Under the pieces are notes generated by a model. That model was not told the DNA's origin. It saw only the letters and a program-made list of their open reading frames with translations, and did not search any database. This document shows, one piece after another, positions 16,496 through 16,873 of a stretch of 16,873 nucleotides of DNA. Source of the stretch: Actinomycetota bacterium (GTDB taxonomy: Bacteria > Actinomycetota > Thermoleophilia > Solirubrobacterales > Solirubrobacteraceae); the NCBI GenBank assembly GCA_009699565.1, contig WLNX01000012.1, forward strand, positions 1 through 16,873, given 5' to 3'. The position numbers were made by a program, and so were the translations under genes. Every line of letters starts with the position of its first letter. Position 1 is the stretch's first letter.

Positions 16496-16873
16496 ATGGA
16501 AGCCGGCGGCCCACCTATCCCCCCAGCAGGTCCCGAGACACCGGTCTACCAAGGCGGAGACGCCTCCCAGCCCTCCTCGGGAAAGCCCTCAGGCGTCTGG
16601 TGGGGTGCCGCCGTGGTCATTGGAGTGCTGCTCGCAGTCGGCGGCTACTTCCTCGGCAGCAATCACGAGGCTGACAACTACAAGGCGGGCAGCTCCGGCT
16701 ATCAGGAGATCTACCAGACCGGCTTTACCGCCGGTGCCCAGGCGGGAACGCAAGCCGGCACCGCCGCGGGCAAGAAGGAAGGCGCCCGATACGGAAAGAA
16801 GGTCGGCTACGCGAAGGGCAACTCTGCAGGCAAGAAGGAAGGCGAGGTTCAAGGGACTGCGGACGGTGCCAGC
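16496..16873 (+). CDS. Single-TM protein with a strict GxxxG-repeat domain (5' part, runs off right edge)
   Basis: I do not recognise a named family. The 126 visible residues comprise a Pro/Gly/Ser-rich N-terminus (1-33), one membrane helix (about 34-54, VWWGAAVVIGVLLAVGGYFLG), a short linker, and then a tract where Gly occurs at every fourth residue without a miss from 76 to 124 (13 glycines). The three residues between are mostly Ala, Lys, Glu, Gln and Thr, for example GKKEGARYGKKVGYAKG. With no cleavable signal peptide and few positive charges before the helix, orientation is uncertain, but the repeat domain is probably extracellular or periplasmic-side. The frame has no stop before the window ends. 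A strong ribosome site and a good start support a real gene. It follows the peptidoglycan-binding gene by 67 nt in the same direction and may be cotranscribed. Confidence 0.8.
   Translation, partial: MEAGGPPIPPAGPETPVYQGGDASQPSSGKPSGVWWGAAVVIGVLLAVGGYFLGSNHEADNYKAGSSGYQEIYQTGFTAGAQAGTQAGTAAGKKEGARYGKKVGYAKGNSAGKKEGEVQGTADGAS
16721..16867 (+). repeat. Thirteen glycines at exact four-residue spacing (12-bp period)
   Basis: Glycine codons (GGN) recur every 12 bases from codon 76 to codon 124 of the last gene. GKKEG appears twice and AGKKEG twice, hinting that the tract grew by duplication of short units, but the DNA between glycines has diverged, so selection on the protein pattern is more likely than fresh slippage. 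Confidence 0.9.

Overview
The window is GC-rich and densely packed, and it reads as the chromosome of an actinobacterium. The order metallo-hydrolase, hisS, aspS, alaS matches the conserved order around relA/hisS/aspS/alaS in Actinomycetota. GTG starts are frequent. Together with an AspRS of the probable non-discriminating type and the style of the hypothetical proteins, I infer the class Thermoleophilia (Solirubrobacterales-like). That placement is an inference and was not tested by a search.

Region 1 (1-10344, all minus strand, transcribed right to left) looks like one very compact gene train of ten genes: a DrrA-type ABC ATPase, two ABC-2 permeases, a glutamate formimidoyltransferase, a small two-TM basic membrane protein, a glyoxalase II-like metallo-hydrolase, hisS, aspS, mnmA and alaS (which runs off the left edge). 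Neighbouring genes overlap by 1-4 nt or are separated by at most 30 nt. The last four genes are a tRNA-charging and tRNA-modification block. The mnmA product is unusual: an IscU/NifU-N-like iron-sulphur scaffold domain is fused in front of a complete MnmA thiouridylase.

Region 2 (10345-13432) holds a divergent HPP-family membrane protein (+), a convergent MFS transporter (-), a tRNA with anticodon CAT (+), and a single-subunit 24-TM-type (6 TM per subunit) voltage-gated cation channel of the bacterial NaV family (+). The channel's selectivity filter, TLEGWPD, departs from the usual TLESW.

Region 3 (13433-16873) encodes exported or surface proteins: a secreted formylglycine-dependent sulfatase (-), a divergent secreted TIM-barrel-like protein with a C-terminal peptidoglycan-binding domain (+), and the 5' part of a single-TM protein (+). 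The predicted extracellular part of that last protein carries thirteen glycines spaced exactly four residues apart and runs off the right edge.

No gene-free stretch exceeds 300 bases. The longest are 15089-15285 (the divergent sulfatase/peptidoglycan-binding promoter region) and 12340-12462 (between tRNA and channel, with two mutually exclusive small hairpins). I saw no CRISPR array, insertion sequence, integrase or long direct repeat.
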